From Nocardioides pantholopis (GTDB lineage Bacteria; Actinomycetota; Actinomycetes; Propionibacteriales; Nocardioidaceae), in assembly GCF_003710085.1 (NCBI RefSeq), contig NZ_CP033324.1:2241501-2305500 (forward strand): a DNA stretch of 64,000 nt. The letters are read 5' to 3'. A program made the position numbers and the translations under genes. A model generated the notes under the pieces. That model saw nothing but the letters and a program-made list of their open reading frames with translations, did not search any database and was not told where the DNA came from. Shown piece by piece: positions 18,006-28,389 of this stretch (position 1 is the first letter of the stretch; each line of letters starts with the position of its first letter).

Positions 18006-18932
18006 TCACGGGGTGAGCACCGCGATCGCAGGCTCGTGCAGGCTGCCCATCCACACCCGCCCGTCGTGCTCGCGCACCCCGGTGACCATGTGGAAGTCCG
18101 GCGTGTCGACGGTGTGGTCGTGGACCAGCCGACCGGTGTCGTCGTAGGCCTGCACCCGCACGGTGCGCCGGGGCGCCGGCTGCAGCCGGTCGGGGATCCG
18201 GGTCACCTGGCGGCGCAGCCAGCGCGGGCCGCGCTGGAGCCGCTCCACCAGGGCGTCGGTGGGGCTGGCGATCGTCACCCAGACCAGCCCGTCGCTGCCG
18301 CGGGCGATGTTGTCGGGATAGCCGGGCAGGTCCGTGACCAGGTGGTCGCGGGTGCCGGCCCGGGGGCCGCTGGTCCAGTGCCGCACCACGGTACGGGCGG
18401 CGGTCTCCGCGACCGCGACGTACCCGGCGCCGAGTGCGACGCCGTTCGCGAACGACAGGCCCTCCTCGACGACGTCCACGTCCCCGTCGCCACCGAGCCG
18501 GAGCAGCCGCCCGGTGCGGGTGTCCTGGACCATCTCGTCCTTCCAGCCGTCGATGTCGAAGCGCCGGCTGGAGTCGGAGAACCACACGGTGCCGTCGTCG
18601 TCGATCGCCGCGTTGTTGCAGAACACCAGCGGGCGCCCCTCGACGCGCGTGACCACTGTCTCAACGTCCCCGGAGCGCGGGTCGACGCGGAGCAGGCCGC
18701 GGCGGGCGTCGCAGACCACGAGCCGGTCGTCGGCGTCGATCTCGATGCCCAGCGGGCGGCCGCCGGTGTGGGCGACCAGGTCCACCCGTCGGCCGTCGTG
18801 GGACACCCGCCAGATGCTGCCGTCGGCCGTGCCGGTGAAGACCGCCCCCTCGTCGCGGCCCCGGGTCGCCACGACGACGTCCTCCGCCCCGTCGCCGGGG
18901 ACCCGGTGGACGTGGAACCCGGGGTCGCTCAC
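18006..18932 (-). CDS. SMP-30/gluconolactonase/strictosidine-synthase-like beta-propeller protein
   Basis: The protein has 308 residues. Repeats of about 40-50 residues with [40 protein letters not shown] and [19 protein letters not shown] match six-bladed propellers of the SMP-30/strictosidine-synthase group, including the usual metal-site Asn/Asp positions in NG and DN. These are calcium-dependent lactonases or related hydrolases; the true substrate is unknown. GTG 18932 overlaps the nudix stop (GTGA) and its own stop overlaps the possible dxs GTG. No signal peptide, so it is cytoplasmic. Confidence 0.82.
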   Translation of the reverse strand: MSDPGFHVHRVPGDGAEDVVVATRGRDEGAVFTGTADGSIWRVSHDGRRVDLVAHTGGRPLGIEIDADDRLVVCDARRGLLRVDPRSGDVETVVTRVEGRPLVFCNNAAIDDDGTVWFSDSSRRFDIDGWKDEMVQDTRTGRLLRLGGDGDVDVVEEGLSFANGVALGAGYVAVAETAARTVVRHWTSGPRAGTRDHLVTDLPGYPDNIARGSDGLVWVTIASPTDALVERLQRGPRWLRRQVTRIPDRLQPAPRRTVRVQAYDDTGRLVHDHTVDTPDFHMVTGVREHDGRVWMGSLHEPAIAVLTP

Positions 18933-19357
18933 CGCCGCAACCGCGCGTAGGTCGCGGAGGCGAGGAAGTCCGGCACGACCTGGGCGGCCGAGGCGGTCAG
19001 CTCCAGGACGCGGGCCCGGTCCGGCTCGACGAAGACGATCTGGCGGCCCTCGCCCACGGCGATGTCGGCGTCGGTCAGGTCGGTCGCCCCGACGTACACG
19101 CGCACCGGGTCGGTGGTGCCGTACGCCTCGTGGAAGACGCTCAGCTCACGCCACAGCTCCAGGGCGGGCGGCGCGAGCCGGATCCCGGTCTCCTCGGCGA
19201 GCTCGCGGTAGGCGGCGTCGGTGAAGTCCTCGCCGTCGTCGACGTGGCCGCCGACCAGGCCCCACCGCTCGGGGTCGATCAGCGCGTGCTCGTCGCGCTC
19301 CTGGAGCAGGATCCCCCCGGCGGGGTTGACGAGGAACACGCAGGCGAAACGGGGCAC
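18929..19357 (-). CDS. NUDIX hydrolase
   Basis: The protein has 142 residues. A complete Nudix box lies at about 37-59 (GHVDDGED...RELAEETGI), satisfying GX5EX7REUXEEXGU. It should hydrolyse a nucleoside diphosphate linked to another group with Mg2+; the substrate is unknown. GTG 19357 has TAGGTT exactly 6 bases upstream, so this gene probably heads the operon nudix / SMP-30 / dxs / peptidase with a leaderless mRNA. Confidence 0.92.
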   Translation of the reverse strand: MPRFACVFLVNPAGGILLQERDEHALIDPERWGLVGGHVDDGEDFTDAAYRELAEETGIRLAPPALELWRELSVFHEAYGTTDPVRVYVGATDLTDADIAVGEGRQIVFVEPDRARVLELTASAAQVVPDFLASATYARLRR

Positions 19358-19363
19358 GCTGCG

Positions 19364-19369
19364 AACCTA
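19364..19369 (-). promoter_or_regulatory. -10 box (TAGGTT) for the nudix-dxs operon
   Basis: TAGGTT on the minus strand lies 6 bases before GTG 19357. It is the only promoter-like element before the four-gene operon. Confidence 0.5.
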
Positions 19370-19389
19370 GCCCGTGGCAGGGTGGCGCG

Positions 19390-20412
19390 GTGCCCTTCCG
19401 CCTCGCCGTCGGCGCTCTCGTGACCGCCTCGCTGCTGACGGCCGCCCTCCCGGCCCTGACGCCTGCGCCTGCCCGGGCCGCTGCTGCCCAGCCGGAGCCC
19501 GCCGTCACCGGCTACGCCCTGGGCGACACCCCCGGGGCCGTCGTACGCCGGGACGCCGCGGGCCTCCAGACGCTGACCGTCGTCGCCAGCGCGCTGCGCC
19601 GCGACGGGCGCGGGGTGAGCCGGCCGGGGGCCGGGCCGGTGCGACTGGTGCGCGCCGCCCACCGGCACGGGCTGCGCGCGGAGCTGCTGGTGAACAACTA
19701 CAGCAACCGGCTCGGCGGCTTCGACCGGATCGCCGCGCGGCGGCTGCTGCGCCACCCCGACCGGGTGCGGGCGGTCGCGGGCCGGCTGGCCCGGTTCGCG
19801 ACCGGCCAGGGCTGGGACGGGGTGAACCTGGACCTGGAGCTCCTGGGCCGTCGCGACGCCGACGGCCTGGTGCTCCTCGCCACCGAGCTCCAGCGCCGGA
19901 TGCCCGAGCGGCTGACGGTCTCCGTCGACGTCTCGGCGCGGACGTCGGTCTCCGGCTACCGCCGCGCGGGCTACCGGCTCGGACCGCTGGGCCGAGCGGC
20001 GGACGTGGTCCAGCTGATGGCCTACGACCTGCACGGCCCGAGCTGGTCGGGCCCCGGCCCGATCGGCCCGCTGCGGTGGCAGCGGCGGGTCCTCGGAGCC
20101 CTGCTCTCCCGGGTGCCGGCGGACCGGGTGGACCTGGGAGTCGCGGGCTACGGCTACACCTGGCCCCGCCGCGGCACCCGGCGGGTCGGGCGCAGCATCG
20201 ACGTGGCCCAGGCCCGTCGCCTCGCGCGCCGCGACGGCGTACGACCCCGATGGGACGCGCGCAGCGGCGAGTGGACCGCCCGCCTCTCCGACGGCACCCG
20301 GCTGTGGTGGTCGGACCGCCGCTCGTGGCGCCTCCGCACCCGGCTCGCCCGGGACCGCGGCCTGCACGGCCTCGCCCTCTGGCGCCTCGGCTCCGCCGAC
20401 CCCCTCCGCTGA
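19390..20412 (+). CDS. Secreted glycoside hydrolase family 18-like protein
   Basis: The protein has 340 residues. The N-terminus (hydrophobic, ending PAPARAAAA near residue 33) is a Sec signal peptide. GWDGVNLDLE (141-150) is the GH18 active-site strand, with Asn in place of the first Asp of DGxDxDxE, as in the YaaH/SpoIVD-like group, and catalytic Glu150. VQLMAYDLHG and GVAGYGYTWP are typical later strands. It probably cleaves beta-1,4-GlcNAc links in peptidoglycan or chitin-like polymers (inference). GTG 19390 follows AGGGTGG. It is divergent from the nudix operon and convergent with yjbQ. Confidence 0.83.
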   Translation: MPFRLAVGALVTASLLTAALPALTPAPARAAAAQPEPAVTGYALGDTPGAVVRRDAAGLQTLTVVASALRRDGRGVSRPGAGPVRLVRAAHRHGLRAELLVNNYSNRLGGFDRIAARRLLRHPDRVRAVAGRLARFATGQGWDGVNLDLELLGRRDADGLVLLATELQRRMPERLTVSVDVSARTSVSGYRRAGYRLGPLGRAADVVQLMAYDLHGPSWSGPGPIGPLRWQRRVLGALLSRVPADRVDLGVAGYGYTWPRRGTRRVGRSIDVAQARRLARRDGVRPRWDARSGEWTARLSDGTRLWWSDRRSWRLRTRLARDRGLHGLALWRLGSADPLR

Positions 20413-20428
20413 CCCGGCAGAAACGGCG

Positions 20429-20833
20429 TCAGCCGGGAAGGAAGCTGAAGCGGACCTCGCGGTCGGGGTTGTCGACGTTGAGGTCGACCAGGCAGATGCT
20501 CTGCCAGGTGCCGAGGGCGAGACGCCCGTCGAGCACCGGCACGGTGGCGTACGGCGGGACCAGGGCCGGCATCACGTGCGACCGACCGTGTCCCGGGGCG
20601 CCGTGCCGGTGGCGCCAGCGCTCGTCCGCGGGCAGCAGGTCGGCCAGGGCGGCCAGCAGGTCGTCGTCGCTGCCGCTCCCGGTCTCCAGGATCGCCAGGC
20701 CGGCCGTCGCGTGCGGCACGAACAGGTTCAGCAGGCCGTCGCCGCGGCCCGCCACCCACGACGCGCAGTCGTCGGTGAGGTCCAGCACGACATCACGGCC
20801 ACCGGTCCGGTAGCTCCTGGTCTCCGAGTCCAT
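20429..20833 (-). CDS. YjbQ family protein (UPF0047, thiamine-phosphate-synthase-like)
   Basis: The protein has 134 residues, usual for YjbQ/UPF0047. The family motif GLLNLFVPHATAGLAILE (about 34-51) and the C-terminal GTWQSICLVDLN are both present, with the conserved His and Glu. E. coli YjbQ has weak thiamine-phosphate synthase activity, and the true role is unsettled. ATG 20833 follows TAGCAT by 7 bases, so the mRNA should be leaderless. It lies 23 bp downstream of a DUF3105 gene, two genes away from a thiamine-binding protein. Confidence 0.9.
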   Translation of the reverse strand: MDSETRSYRTGGRDVVLDLTDDCASWVAGRGDGLLNLFVPHATAGLAILETGSGSDDDLLAALADLLPADERWRHRHGAPGHGRSHVMPALVPPYATVPVLDGRLALGTWQSICLVDLNVDNPDREVRFSFLPG

Positions 20834-20840
20834 GGCCCCG

Positions 20841-20846
20841 ATGCTA
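20841..20846 (-). promoter_or_regulatory. -10 box (TAGCAT) for yjbQ
   Basis: TAGCAT lies 7 bases before ATG 20833 on the minus strand, within the 23-bp gap after the DUF3105 gene. Confidence 0.45.
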
Positions 20847-20856
20847 GGCCTGGCCC

Positions 20857-21546
20857 TCAGACCGGCCGCCCCGGCTCGCCGCCGGGATCGGTGACCCCGC
20901 CGGCGCAGGAGGCGAACGGCTCCGGGGCGGTCTCGCCGTTGCCGTACTCCTCCAGGAACAGCGCCAGCCGCGGGTCGTCGGCGTCGTCGAGGGCGAGCTG
21001 GCGGCCCCAGACCGTCACCACCACCGGCGACGGCAGCCCGTCGTACGGCGAGAGGATCCCGTTGTCGGGGAGCAGCTCCGCGAGCGCCTCGACCTGCTCG
21101 TCGGGCAGGTCGGCGTCGTGGGTCAGCCAGACCGTCCCATGCTCCAGCGAGTGGACCGCGTGCTCGTCGCGCACCGGCGCGTCGTAGACGCCGCACTCCA
21201 GCCAGCGGGGGTCGTGCGGGCCACCGGCCGGCGGCACCTGCGGGTAGTCGACGTCGTCCTCGGTGTGCAGCACCGAGAGGTCGTCCCAGCTCCCGACCTC
21301 GCTGAGGTCGGGCGCCGTCCCGTCGTCCTCGGCCTTAGCGGGCTCCTCGCTGCTGAGCAGCACCGGCACCAGCACGGCGGCACCGACCACCGCGACAGCC
21401 GCAGCGATGGCAGCCGAGAGCCACGCGGACCGGTCCCGCCGGCCCACGGGCGGCCGCGTGGCCGCGGGCGGGCCGGGCGGGGGCGGGCCCGTTGGACCCC
21501 AGGACGGCGGCCCGGACGGTGGCCCGGGCGGCGGCGGGTACGCCAT
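20857..21546 (-). CDS. DUF3105 membrane-anchored protein
   Basis: The protein has 229 residues. The first 40 are a Pro/Gly-rich cytoplasmic tail, then one transmembrane helix (about 42-64), then an extracytoplasmic DUF3105 domain with [25 protein letters not shown] and [13 protein letters not shown], the family core with conserved His and Glu. Two Cys (in LECGV and FASCAGG) could form a disulphide. Function is unknown. ATG 21546 shares a base with the preceding stop (TGATG), so it is coupled to the thiamine-binding gene. Confidence 0.85.
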   Translation of the reverse strand: MAYPPPPGPPSGPPSWGPTGPPPPGPPAATRPPVGRRDRSAWLSAAIAAAVAVVGAAVLVPVLLSSEEPAKAEDDGTAPDLSEVGSWDDLSVLHTEDDVDYPQVPPAGGPHDPRWLECGVYDAPVRDEHAVHSLEHGTVWLTHDADLPDEQVEALAELLPDNGILSPYDGLPSPVVVTVWGRQLALDDADDPRLALFLEEYGNGETAPEPFASCAGGVTDPGGEPGRPV

Positions 21547-21848
21547 CAGCCCTCCAGGGCGCGCTCGACCCGCTCGACCTTGGCGGTCAGCTGGCCGGTG
21601 TACCCGGGTCGGATGTCGGCCTTGAGGACCAGGCCGACCCGGGGCGAGACCTCGGCGACGACCTCGACGGCCCGCTTGACGACTGCCATCACCTCGTCCC
21701 ACTCCCCCTCGAGCGTCGTGAACATGGCGTCGGTGCGGTTCGGCAGCCCGGAGTCCCGGACGACGCGGACGGCGGCGGCCACCGCATCGGCGACCGAGCC
21801 GTCCTCGCGGTCGGAGACGGTGGGCGCGACGGAGAAGGCAACAAGCAC
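21546..21848 (-). CDS. MTH1187/YkoF-type thiamine-binding protein
   Basis: The protein has 100 residues, the standard size. The ferredoxin-like fold starts [10 protein letters not shown] and contains [20 protein letters not shown] and [10 protein letters not shown], characteristic of the MTH1187/YqgV family (DUF77), some members of which bind thiamine. GTG 21848 is chosen because GGGAGA lies about 7 bases upstream and gives a family-length protein; longer starts add unrelated residues. It lies between a small membrane gene and the DUF3105 gene, all on one strand. Confidence 0.87.
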   Translation of the reverse strand: MLVAFSVAPTVSDREDGSVADAVAAAVRVVRDSGLPNRTDAMFTTLEGEWDEVMAVVKRAVEVVAEVSPRVGLVLKADIRPGYTGQLTAKVERVERALEG

Positions 21849-21867
21849 GGCAGGTCTCCCAGCGGGG

Positions 21868-22047
21868 TCAGGCGGCGCGACGGGCCGGCCGCTCATCCTT
21901 CAGGTACCAAGCGATCCAGGTGATCGGGAAGAGCATGCCAGCAACGACCGACAGCCAGGCGGCCGCTCCCCGCCGGCGCTCACCGAGCCCGGTCAGGACC
22001 GCCAGGAAGGGCGGCGGGAGCAGCGCGGCGCCGTCCAGGTCCGACAC
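21868..22047 (-). CDS. Small membrane protein (59 aa), unrecognised
   Basis: Translating the minus strand from GTG 22047 to the TGA at 21868-21870 gives about 59 residues starting (V)[18 protein letters not shown] hydrophobic stretch, [20 protein letters not shown], is followed by [12 protein letters not shown], so one or two membrane helices with a basic cytoplasmic tail are likely. WIAWYLKDE resembles the ends of small actinobacterial membrane proteins, but I cannot name a family. There is no clear ribosome site. It lies after the acnA terminator and 19 bp before the thiamine-binding gene, so it probably leads that small operon. Confidence 0.55.
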   Translation of the reverse strand: MSDLDGAALLPPPFLAVLTGLGERRRGAAAWLSVVAGMLFPITWIAWYLKDERPARRAA

Positions 22048-22059
22048 CCAGAAATGCCC

Positions 22060-22093
22060 GACGGCCCGCCACCCTCGCGGGTGACGGGCCGTC
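22060..22093 (-). terminator. Hairpin terminator downstream of acnA
   Basis: GACGGCCCG-C-CACCC, loop TCGC, GGGTG-A-CGGGCCGTC forms a 14-pair stem with one internal mismatch, 17 bp after the acnA stop. There is no T-run, which is normal in actinobacteria. Confidence 0.75.
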
Positions 22094-22110
22094 GTACGAC
22101 GCGGGCTGGC

Positions 22111-24918
<2,808 letters not shown>

Positions 24919-24989
24919 AGCCAACATCTCCTCGTCGTGACGTCGAATTCGCACTGTCATCTTGCCGCCGCGCGCGGCCGCCCGGATAG

Positions 24990-25008
24990 GAAGGTTCCCC
25001 TTACCTGC
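24990..25008. promoter_or_regulatory. Possible weak iron-box (AGGT-N7-ACCT) upstream of acnA
   Basis: AGGT-TCCCCTT-ACCT keeps the half-sites and spacing of the DtxR/IdeR box but matches its centre poorly. Aconitase is a plausible iron-regulated gene, but this call is tentative. Confidence 0.25.
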
Positions 25009-25030
25009 GTCCTGCAGCGCTGAGCAAATG

Positions 25031-25044
25031 TCTTGACGTCAAGA
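25031..25044. promoter_or_regulatory. Perfect 14-bp palindrome in the acnA / 25156 divergent region
   Basis: TCTTGACGTCAAGA is a perfect palindrome 112 bp before acnA and 111 bp before the divergent gene. A half-like copy, ACATCAAGG, follows at 25051-25059. It also contains a TTGACG that could serve as a -35 on either strand. It looks like a regulator binding site controlling TCA-cycle expression (inference). Confidence 0.55.
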
Positions 25045-25155
25045 TACACGACATCAAGGCGAGTTCCGAGTTCCGGCGCGGAAACTCGGTTCCCGTGTCG
25101 GATCCGGCCTGCTCCGATCGTGGAAGGGGACAAGGAACCCACCGATGGAGGAACG

Positions 25156-25719
25156 ATGCGCCAGTTGATCGTCACCGAGTTCATCTCCATCGACGGCGTG
25201 GTGGAGGCACCGGGCGGCGAGCCCGGCCACCGCAGCGCCGGGTGGACGCTCAAGGACATCGAGTTCGACCCCGACTCCTACGAGCTCAAGGCCAGCGAGC
25301 AGGAGGAGACGACGGCGCTGCTGCTGGGCCGCACCAGTTACGAGGCCTTCGCGCCGGTGTGGCCGACGATGGCTGAGTTCGCCGAGTACAACGCGATGCC
25401 CCGCTACGTCGTGTCGACGACCCTCGAGGGCGACGACCCGCGCTGGCCGGCCACCGTGCTGCGCTCGCTCGACGACGTCGCCGCGCTCAAGCGGACCGAG
25501 GGCGGCCCGATCGCGGTGCACGGCAGCGCGAGCCTGGCCCGCAGCCTCGCCGACGCCGACCTCGTGGACCGCTACCACCTGCTGGTCTTCCCGGTCCTGC
25601 TCGGCGCCGGCAAGCGCCTGTTCAGCGAGACCGACCGGGACAAGACCATGCTGCGCCTGGTCGACAGCACGAGCTACCCGAACGGGATCCAGAAGCAGGT
25701 CCTCGAGGTCGTGCACTGA
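25156..25719 (+). CDS. Dihydrofolate reductase-like (RibD C-terminal domain) protein
   Basis: The protein has 187 residues. The sequence starts MRQLIVTEFISIDGVVEAP, then has LLLGRTSYEAFAPVWP, VVSTTL, IAVHGSASLARSL and LLVFPVLLGAGKRLF, all typical of the YwjB/YyaP group of RibD_C/DHFR-fold reductases. It probably binds NADPH; the substrate is unknown and these are not true folate enzymes. ATG 25156 has GGAGGA three bases upstream. It is the last ordinary gene before the accessory island. Confidence 0.9.
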   Translation: MRQLIVTEFISIDGVVEAPGGEPGHRSAGWTLKDIEFDPDSYELKASEQEETTALLLGRTSYEAFAPVWPTMAEFAEYNAMPRYVVSTTLEGDDPRWPATVLRSLDDVAALKRTEGGPIAVHGSASLARSLADADLVDRYHLLVFPVLLGAGKRLFSETDRDKTMLRLVDSTSYPNGIQKQVLEVVH

Positions 25720-25811
25720 AGCGCGAGGCGGGCGCGAGCGGGGCGACGAGATTAGGACGGCGTACGGATCCTTCGCATCCATCGACCGATCCCGTCGCCT
25801 ACGCACGAGCT

Positions 25812-26243
25812 GTGGCCGTATTGCTGTTCCACTGGGACACGAGCACGGGGTGGCTGCCCACGGACTACGCCGCGGCCGTCCTGGCTGACACCGATCCGTC
25901 TGGCGAGGAGACTCCCGGACTGCTTCACGACGTCGCGACGTACCTGCCGACGGTCGAGCAGTGGCTCGACCTCGGCGCGATGGAAGTCGAGCAGTCGATC
26001 GAGATCGACGACGCCAACGTGCCCGGTTCCTGGGCGGCTGCCGTCGAGCAGGCCCACGGGCATGTCCGCCCCGGCACGACCGCAGTCACGATCACCGGCT
26101 CCCACTATCGCAGCGGAGTGTGGAACGGCGAGGCGGCCGAGGCATCCCACCCCATCTCCTTCACTGTCTTCGTCGCCTGCCAGCCGGCTTTCGAGCGTTG
26201 TCATGTCCTGCGCCGCTCCCAGCTCGACAACCCGCTGAGGTGA
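25812..26243 (+). CDS. Hypothetical protein, island gene 1
   Basis: The protein has 143 residues starting at GTG 25812. I do not recognise a named domain. Segments such as GWLPTDYAAAVL, TYLPTVEQWLDLG, GSWAAAVEQ and SFTVFVACQPAF look well-ordered and codon-like, so this is probably a real gene. No signal peptide or membrane helix is seen, and no ribosome site is visible, so the true start may be upstream and lost. It ends 7 bp before the broken peptidoglycan-hydrolase-like gene. Together these resemble cargo of actinobacterial integrative conjugative elements, but that link is inference from the neighbour only. Confidence 0.6.
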   Translation: MAVLLFHWDTSTGWLPTDYAAAVLADTDPSGEETPGLLHDVATYLPTVEQWLDLGAMEVEQSIEIDDANVPGSWAAAVEQAHGHVRPGTTAVTITGSHYRSGVWNGEAAEASHPISFTVFVACQPAFERCHVLRRSQLDNPLR

Positions 26244-26250
26244 GTCGCGG

Positions 26251-27195
26251 GTGAGCATGAAGATTCTCGCCGTCGGTGCCGCAGCGGCCGTACTGCTTGC
26301 TCCGGGAGCCGTCGTTCTCGGCGTATCGACGCTCGTCAGCCCGGCAGCCGCTGGATCAGGAACTTGCCCGCGGGACGACGAAGCGACCTCGAGCCTCGGG
26401 GTTGCTGGCCCCGTCCCTGAGGGGCTCTCCGCGACCAACACCCACGGCGAGACAGTCACCCTCAACAAGCAGCAGCTCACGCGGGCCGCCGCGATCATCG
26501 CTGTCGGCAACAACGAGAGGATCCCGACGCAGGGTCAGCTGATCGCGATCGTGACGGCTCTGACGGAGTCGTCCCTGCGAGTGCTGTCGAACGCGAGCGC
26601 ATATCCCCACTCCGCGGACATCCCCAGTGACGGCGACGGCAGCGACCACGACTCGGTCGGCCTCTTCCAACAGAGACCTGCCACTGGCTGGGGGACGGTC
26701 GAGAACCTGATGGACCCGGAATGGTCGTCCCGCGCGTTCTACGGCGGTCCGAACGGGCCGAACCACGGATCACCCCGCGGGCTCCTGGATCTCGACGGCT
26801 GACAGTCCATGGACCCCGGCGCGGCAGCACAGGCAGTACAGATCTCCGCCTATCCGAATCGGTACGCCGTCAACCAACCCATCGCCGAGAAGGTCCTGAG
26901 CACTCTCAGCGGGGTCTCACTCACCAGCGACCTGGGGTGCACGCGGCCCGCCGGCGACCTACCAGCGAACCTCCCGCCCGGCTTCCAAGGAGGACTCATC
27001 GCCGCAGCCACTGCGCGAGACCAAGCGCGCCGCGAGGGCCGCCGCCAACGAAGCGAAGGCCGGAAGCCCACCAACGGGCACCGAGGGCGACATGCCGCTC
27101 CTCGCATTCGCCTGGCTCGAGCGAGCGGCTGCCCGCCAGTCCGGCTCGGGACTGCTTCGCTACTCGTCGCCCTCGATAAAGCTGCAGTTGACTGA
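26251..27195 (+). pseudogene. Secreted lytic-transglycosylase-like protein, broken by in-frame TGA
   Basis: From GTG 26251 the product starts with a hydrophobic export signal (MSMKILAVGAAAAVLLAPGA), then NKQQLTRAAAIIAVGNNERI, ALTESSLRVLSN, SVGLFQQRPATGWGTVENLM and RAFYGG, the lysozyme-like core found in secreted wall hydrolases of conjugative elements. At 26800-26802 the frame has TGA, then continues in the same frame with QSMDPGAAAQAVQISAYPNRYAVN, also part of the conserved core. Relatives have Trp there (a WQ pair), so TGG became TGA. After about residue 255 the reading degrades and no catalytic C-terminal domain (NlpC/P60 or M23) follows. Inactive unless the stop is read through or is a sequencing error. 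Confidence 0.75.
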
Positions 27196-27711
27196 TCCGG
27201 CGCGCTCTTCAGTAGCCACGATGACGCCGTCGCGGCGGATCTCGCACGAGATCACCGTGGTGGGGGTCGACGTGTGCGCTGCGGTCCCGATAACCGTCGC
27301 GTTCGAGTCGAGAGTGATGGTGTCTCCCGAGGCCCACGCCTTGCTCGTGTGCTCGGCGCCTTCCCTAATGATCACGTCGACGGGTTCCGGTGAGTCGACC
27401 GTGATCGTGTAGACCGCGGACGGGGCCAGGACTCCCGGGCGGATCACCGCGACGATGGTGAGGGCGGGAGCGATGATCGCCAACGCGGACATCACGAAGG
27501 CGACGACGCGGCCGGGGCGAGCGGGCGCGGGTCCCCGCGCCCTGATGGCAAGAACGAGCGCGACCACACCGAGTACCACGGGCACGATCAGCACGGCCAT
27601 CCGCGACCAGGACAGGAGCATCCCCATCGCGAAGGATGCGATAGCGGCAACCGAGAGCCCCACACTCGCCACACGCAGCCGGGACACCGCGACCATTGGA
27701 TTTTCGCGCAT
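27160..27711 (-). CDS. Membrane protein with MmpS-like C-terminal domain
   Basis: The protein has 183 residues. Three hydrophobic helices (about 14-34, 38-57, 69-91) precede an extracytoplasmic domain (100-183). That domain begins YTITVDSPEPVDVIIREG and ends ISCEIRRDGVIVATEERAGS with Cys156 and Cys176, the pattern of the MmpS accessory domain (a paired C...DG...C end). Mycobacterial MmpS proteins partner MmpL transporters; no MmpL is present here, and having three helices is unusual. ATG 27711 has GGGGAA four bases upstream. The last 36 bp overlap the degraded end of the convergent pseudogene. Confidence 0.7.
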   Translation of the reverse strand: MRENPMVAVSRLRVASVGLSVAAIASFAMGMLLSWSRMAVLIVPVVLGVVALVLAIRARGPAPARPGRVVAFVMSALAIIAPALTIVAVIRPGVLAPSAVYTITVDSPEPVDVIIREGAEHTSKAWASGDTITLDSNATVIGTAAHTSTPTTVISCEIRRDGVIVATEERAGSVNCSFIEGDE

Positions 27712-27898
27712 CGGCTTCCCCCGTTCGAGACGCGAGGAGCATAGGCGAGTTATGCACATCGCCCCGCGGATCTCACGCACCGACGCCTTCGGCGCGAGTT
27801 CAGAAACGTACTGTCGTACCGAGATCCGGAAACATCGTCGCTTCAAGTACCGGGCAGGTGATCAGGAACCGGTCCCCGTCCGGGCGCGTCTTCCAGTC
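27712..27898. other. Spacer before DUF6174 gene; nothing assignable
   Basis: This 187-bp stretch lies between the divergent MmpS-like and DUF6174 genes. I see no RNA gene and no clear promoter. Any lost signal peptide of the DUF6174 protein might have been encoded here, but the frame contains no lipobox. Confidence 0.4.
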
Positions 27899-28243
27899 GT
27901 GACCAGACGACGTGCCACGACCCTCCTAAGGTCATACGCGTTCACTCTGACATCCTCGTGCGGCGAATGCGGCCTGATCGGGGACTACCGGGTCACCGTG
28001 CGCGACGGACAAGTGAGCGACGTCGACAGCCTCAACGAGGACTACCCGTATGAGCCCAGGCTGGCTGAGGTTCCAACCCTGCAAGACCTTGTTTCCATGG
28101 CTGAGTCCGCCCGACCCGACCAGCTCGTCAAGTACGTGGTGAACGAGACGGGAGTGCCTGCATCGCTCAGCCTCGACCCCGTTCCCAACGGCATCGACGA
28201 CGAGGAATGCTACGAGGTCGTCAACCTCCTGCCACTGACTTAA
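27899..28243 (+). CDS. DUF6174-like protein, probably 5'-truncated
   Basis: About 114 residues from GTG 27899. The domain SYAFTLTSSCGECGLIGDY, VTVRDGQVSDVDSL, PTLQDLVSMAESA and NGIDDEECYEVVNL matches DUF6174 (a Cys-containing extracytoplasmic domain). Family members normally have a signal peptide or lipobox before this domain; here none is in frame, and upstream residues are basic and Arg-rich. The gene is therefore either truncated at its 5' end or the start is wrong. No ribosome site is seen. Confidence 0.55.
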   Translation: MTRRRATTLLRSYAFTLTSSCGECGLIGDYRVTVRDGQVSDVDSLNEDYPYEPRLAEVPTLQDLVSMAESARPDQLVKYVVNETGVPASLSLDPVPNGIDDEECYEVVNLLPLT

Positions 28244-28389
28244 GCAAACAGTGCGAATTCCGCCGCCCTCGCGATCCATGCTGAACGCACTCATCTGCTG
28301 CGATCCGCTCGGGCGTGCCGATGAGCGGTAAATCCGCGCTGGCGACTGGGAGACTTCCGTGATGAATGAGGTCGAGATCGTGCAGGTGG

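Noticed and set aside
24990-25008. Confident IdeR/DtxR box before acnA
   Set aside because: Half-sites and spacing fit but the core of the motif does not; about 8 of 19 positions differ from consensus. Listed only as weak.
25720-25811. tRNA or attachment site at the left edge of the island
   Set aside because: No cloverleaf can be folded and no direct repeat with the right edge (28795-29045) was found by eye.
27092-27195. Separate small gene on the plus strand (MPLLAFAWLERAAARQ...)
   Set aside because: It overlaps the 3' end of the convincing minus-strand MmpS-like gene and has no ribosome site; it is more likely debris of the broken hydrolase.
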